Positions 49,786 through 50,711 of a stretch of DNA of 50,711 nt are shown here, piece by piece. Each line of letters starts with the position of its first letter. The first letter of the stretch is position 1. The stretch is from Flavipsychrobacter sp. (GTDB lineage: Bacteria > Bacteroidota > Bacteroidia > Chitinophagales > Chitinophagaceae). The stretch lies in contig JAJNBJ010000027.1 in assembly GCA_021155965.1 (NCBI GenBank), forward strand, positions 1 to 50,711, read 5' to 3'. The position numbers were made by a program, and so were the translations under genes. The notes beneath the pieces are model-generated. The model was not told where the DNA came from. It did no database searches and saw nothing but the letters and a program-made list of their open reading frames with translations.

Positions 49786-49947
49786 CTTTGTTTGCCGTGC
49801 CTGTTTTAAAATTCTAACCACAAAGGGCCTGCCAAGCAGAAGCGGGGCGCCAGCCGGGTTATAACCCCTCCTTCGCAGTAATAGCCCCGGGGAGCAAGTG
49901 TGTAAAGTTCTGTATGCTTTTTTTGCAAAAAAAATTGAAAAACCTTG

Positions 49948-49990
49948 ACGGTACTGAAACAGTACCGTGGCGGTACTGAAACAGTACCGT
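49948..49990. repeat. Two direct copies of a 21-bp hairpin unit
   Basis: Units at 49948-49968 and 49970-49990 each pair CGGTAC with GTACCG around TGAAACA, with a 22-base period. The left flank AAAAACCTTG is almost the same as that before the palindrome at 246-298. Here both units point the same way, whereas at the first locus the second is inverted. Confidence 0.85.
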
Positions 49991-50114
49991 GAAGGAAAAT
50001 AGTTGCCGCTACCAGTGTGGGTTTTGGCGGTTTTTGAAAATTTTTTATTGAAAACTTTTTGTGACAAACCAGTACATGTATTACCACATTATCAATTAAC
50101 AGGTCATTAGTTAA

Positions 50115-50134
50115 ATACCGTTGTTTAACGGTAT
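50115..50134. other. Hairpin ATACCGTT / AACGGTAT
   Basis: An 8-bp stem (50115-50122 and 50127-50134) with loop GTTT, followed by a T-run at about 50146. No plus-strand gene ends before it, so it is probably part of the repeat region or a leader structure for the gene at 50234. Confidence 0.4.
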
Positions 50135-50233
50135 GCCGGCTATTATTTTTTCACCACCTTTGATGCGATACCCAAGCCACTACTATTTTTTTACGTCTGT
50201 AATATGTAGTAGCTTAGTATAAAACAGGAAACC

Positions 50234-50626
50234 ATGAAAAACGCTTTACTGCTTGTACTGTTTATACTTACGGTTTTGCCCGTAGCCTATGCACAAAACA
50301 TAGTGCCCAACTACAGCTTTGAGCAAGCAGATTCTTGCCCTGTTAAGCTTAATACAAATACCTACAAATATTCGTTAGGCTGTGTTGGGTGGGGGCAGGC
50401 TACAACGGCAACTTCTGATTATTATAACGCTTGCGATACGGCAGCATTATCAATTGGAAGATTACATCCTATCGCCGGTATTCTGCATAACACATGGGGG
50501 TATCAATATGCCAATATTGGGAGTGCATACACTGGTATATGTATGTATTATGCAAGCCTTCCATTTTATAAAGAATATTTAATAGCCACTATTCCACCTT
50601 TGCAAAAAGATACCCGTTCTCCGTAG
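50234..50626 (+). pseudogene. N-terminal fragment of a secreted surface protein, probably truncated
   Basis: A 130-aa frame with a good signal peptide (MKNALLLVLFILTVLPVAYAQ) and a start like the N-terminal domain of large type IX-secreted surface proteins of this phylum (NIVPNYSFEQADSCP, CVGWGQATTATSDYYNAC, GYQYANIGSAYTGICMYY, YKEYLIAT). Such domains normally continue for 100 or more residues and end in a sorting domain, but this frame stops at 50626 after KDTRSP. The other two plus-strand frames do not clearly continue the homology; they pass into hairpin repeats at 50654-50703. I infer a truncation or repeat insertion; a sequence error is possible, and the window ends 85 bases later. Confidence 0.55.
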
Positions 50627-50653
50627 TGTTCCCAAAATAAAAACAAAAATGTT

Positions 50654-50703
50654 AACCGTATGTCTCCGACTACGGTTGGGTGGATGCCAGTCTCCTGACT
50701 GGC
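50654..50703. repeat. Two adjacent hairpins sharing a GTCTCC-GAC motif
   Basis: First hairpin: AACCGTA (50654-50660) and TACGGTT (50671-50677), loop TGTCTCCGAC. Second: GCCAGTC (50686-50692) and GACTGGC (50697-50703), loop TCCT. Both carry GTCTCC followed by GAC, like a REP-type paired palindrome. Confidence 0.65.
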
Positions 50704-50711
50704 GAATGTAA

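Larger units (their letters stand above)
49617..50233. other. 617-base repeat-rich intergenic region
   Basis: No convincing gene. It contains TTGCGCA words at 49725-49785, a GC-rich block at about 49830-49910 with palindrome GGGTTATAACCC (49856-49867), the tandem hairpin unit at 49948-49990, and a hairpin at 50115-50134 followed by a T-rich stretch. Two overlapping minus-strand frames (49732-50067 and 49806-50087) cross all of these and look like chance. Confidence 0.6.

Noticed and set aside
49732-50067. Minus-strand frame of 111 residues in the last intergenic region
   Set aside because: It crosses the TTGCGCA cluster, a GC-rich palindrome and the hairpin units; its translation reflects repeats, not a protein.

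Overview
The window reads as a chromosome segment of a Bacteroidota bacterium, most likely Chitinophagales/Chitinophagaceae-like (the family is inference). The evidence is two GldN-type (type IX secretion/gliding) proteins, a SusC-style TonB-dependent receptor with an N-terminal carboxypeptidase-regulatory-like domain, a DUF4476 protein, a TIGR02757 protein, many Sec-signal outer-membrane barrels ending in Phe, several proteins with putative lipoprotein signals, and repeated Bacteroidota-type -7 promoter boxes (TAnnTTTG) just upstream of start codons. No rRNA, tRNA, CRISPR array, prophage or intact insertion sequence was recognised.

Layout. 1-995: repeat-rich intergenic DNA with a 53-bp palindrome and a small lipoprotein gene. 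996-5012: a two-gene operon of DUF3857 proteins, the first with an intact transglutaminase triad and the second without the catalytic Cys. 5084-9071 (minus strand): GldN paralogue, ECF sigma factor, anti-sigma factor, beta-barrel protein and a second GldN paralogue in a row; this is the most interesting gene set here. 9138-13030: gpmI and a convergent TonB-dependent receptor sharing a CTAG at their stops. 13115-16757: Crp/Fnr regulator, a NatAB-like ABC exporter and an outer-membrane protein. 16767-17887: cyclophilin and methylmalonyl-CoA epimerase. 17996-20198: iscS-iscU-iscA with repeats between the genes and a 54-bp perfect palindrome as terminator. 20271-26063: secreted/lipoprotein, TPR-adenylate cyclase, and a large SPFH protein with vault-like repeats.

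26204-32601: a capsule/exopolysaccharide export block (CpsB-type phosphatase, UDP-sugar dehydrogenase, Wza-like, Wzc-like kinase with a Tyr-Gly tail, Wzm-like permease) with no ATPase partner and no glycosyltransferases. 32693-36529: PcrA/UvrD helicase, then on the minus strand VanZ, GcvH and a two-gene nucleotidyltransferase module that resembles a toxin-antitoxin pair. 36820-40193: class II (B12-dependent) ribonucleotide reductase and terminator. 40234-43460: DUF3298 lipoprotein, an AT-rich abortive-infection (HEPN-like) gene and two GNAT acetyltransferases. 43872-48809: DUF4476 protein, Omp85-like barrel, TIGR02757 protein, glycyl-tRNA synthetase and a small conserved protein. 48906-49616: OmpR-type response regulator without a kinase. 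49617-50711: repeats and the start of a secreted protein that looks truncated.

How the genes may work together (inference). Several envelope functions are grouped: type IX accessory proteins under ECF sigma/anti-sigma control, polysaccharide export, and an outer-membrane receptor. A cAMP producer and a Crp-type regulator are both present. B12 dependence appears twice, in the class II reductase and through the epimerase of the methylmalonyl-CoA pathway. Intergenic spaces carry at least five different dispersed repeat families, so the genome seems rich in small non-coding repeats.
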